Below, piece by piece: positions 63,883-64,000 of a stretch of 64,000 nucleotides of DNA. Under the pieces are notes generated by a model, which saw only the letters and a list, made by a program, of their open reading frames with translations, made no database searches and was not told the DNA's origin. The number at the start of each line of letters is the position of its first letter. Position 1 is the first letter of the stretch. Position numbers and translations under genes: made by a program. Origin of the DNA: Glebionis coronaria (Eukaryota; Streptophyta; Magnoliopsida; Asterales; Asteraceae); contig CM046876.1 in the NCBI GenBank assembly GCA_025667525.1, forward strand, positions 569,157,469 to 569,221,468, read 5' to 3'.

Positions 63883-64000
63883 GTTGACCTAGGTTTGTGA
63901 GACTAAGTTGTTTGCCTGTGACTAATATATATTTGACGTGATTCAGACTCTGTAGGCCAAGGTGAGTTCATAGCCTCACTTTTAAAGTTTTGTAAATGTT

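Overview
This is nuclear DNA from a flowering plant. The evidence is AT-rich intergenic DNA, intron-containing genes with GT-AG splice sites, a GSK3/shaggy kinase and a SWC4 gene of typical plant structure, and many nested LTR, LINE, SINE and MITE insertions. The gag-pol and extra-ORF style of the large Copia element resembles elements I associate with Asteraceae (daisy family). That is an inference and not a species call.

Four loci look like intact host protein genes once exons are joined by hand. On the minus strand: a small putative plastid membrane protein of unknown function (12.25-13.42 kb, 5 exons, 244 aa), SWC4/DMAP1-like subunit of the SWR1 and NuA4 chromatin complexes (14.39-19.60 kb, 16 exons, 457 aa), and a subgroup-I GSK3/shaggy-like kinase (55.37-57.58 kb, 11 coding exons, 409 aa). 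On the plus strand: a tandem pair of five-exon GDSL esterase/lipase genes (49.50-51.16 kb, 358 aa; 52.81-54.29 kb, 355 aa). The second GDSL copy has Ala in place of the catalytic Ser of the GDS motif.

The rest is mostly mobile DNA. 0-9 kb holds a degraded Copia gag with its PBS and LTR, a Ty3/Gypsy gag with PBS and LTR remnant, and a decayed Copia element with unusually short LTRs (about 130 bp). 10.6-11.8 kb is a long-TIR (Mutator-like) element with an 8-bp target duplication. SWC4 introns carry a SINE with a 16-bp target duplication and a hAT-type MITE nested in a larger TIR element. 19.9-24.6 kb is a decayed LINE interrupted by two TIR elements, one of which contains a 148-bp near-perfect palindrome. 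25.8-26.5 kb is a 366-bp tandem duplication. 29.2-41.6 kb is a 12.3-kb Sirevirus/Maximus-like Copia element with 745-bp LTRs, gag, pol and a long extra ORF downstream of pol that appears to contain a minisatellite-bearing intron.

41.6-44.3 kb is a graveyard of host gene fragments (unknown exon, two subtilase pieces in opposite orientation, a DCL/DUF3223 exon, a PTI1-like kinase piece). It is followed by a TIR element enclosing a zinc-finger plus nuclease-like ORF (44.7-46.2 kb) and a minisatellite. A 5'-truncated LINE copy sits between the GDSL genes. A SINE lies upstream of the kinase. A Myb/SANT plus NAM-associated-domain pseudogene lies at 59-60.3 kb, and an (AT)87 microsatellite lies near the right edge. 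No CRISPR, rRNA or intact tRNA gene was seen.
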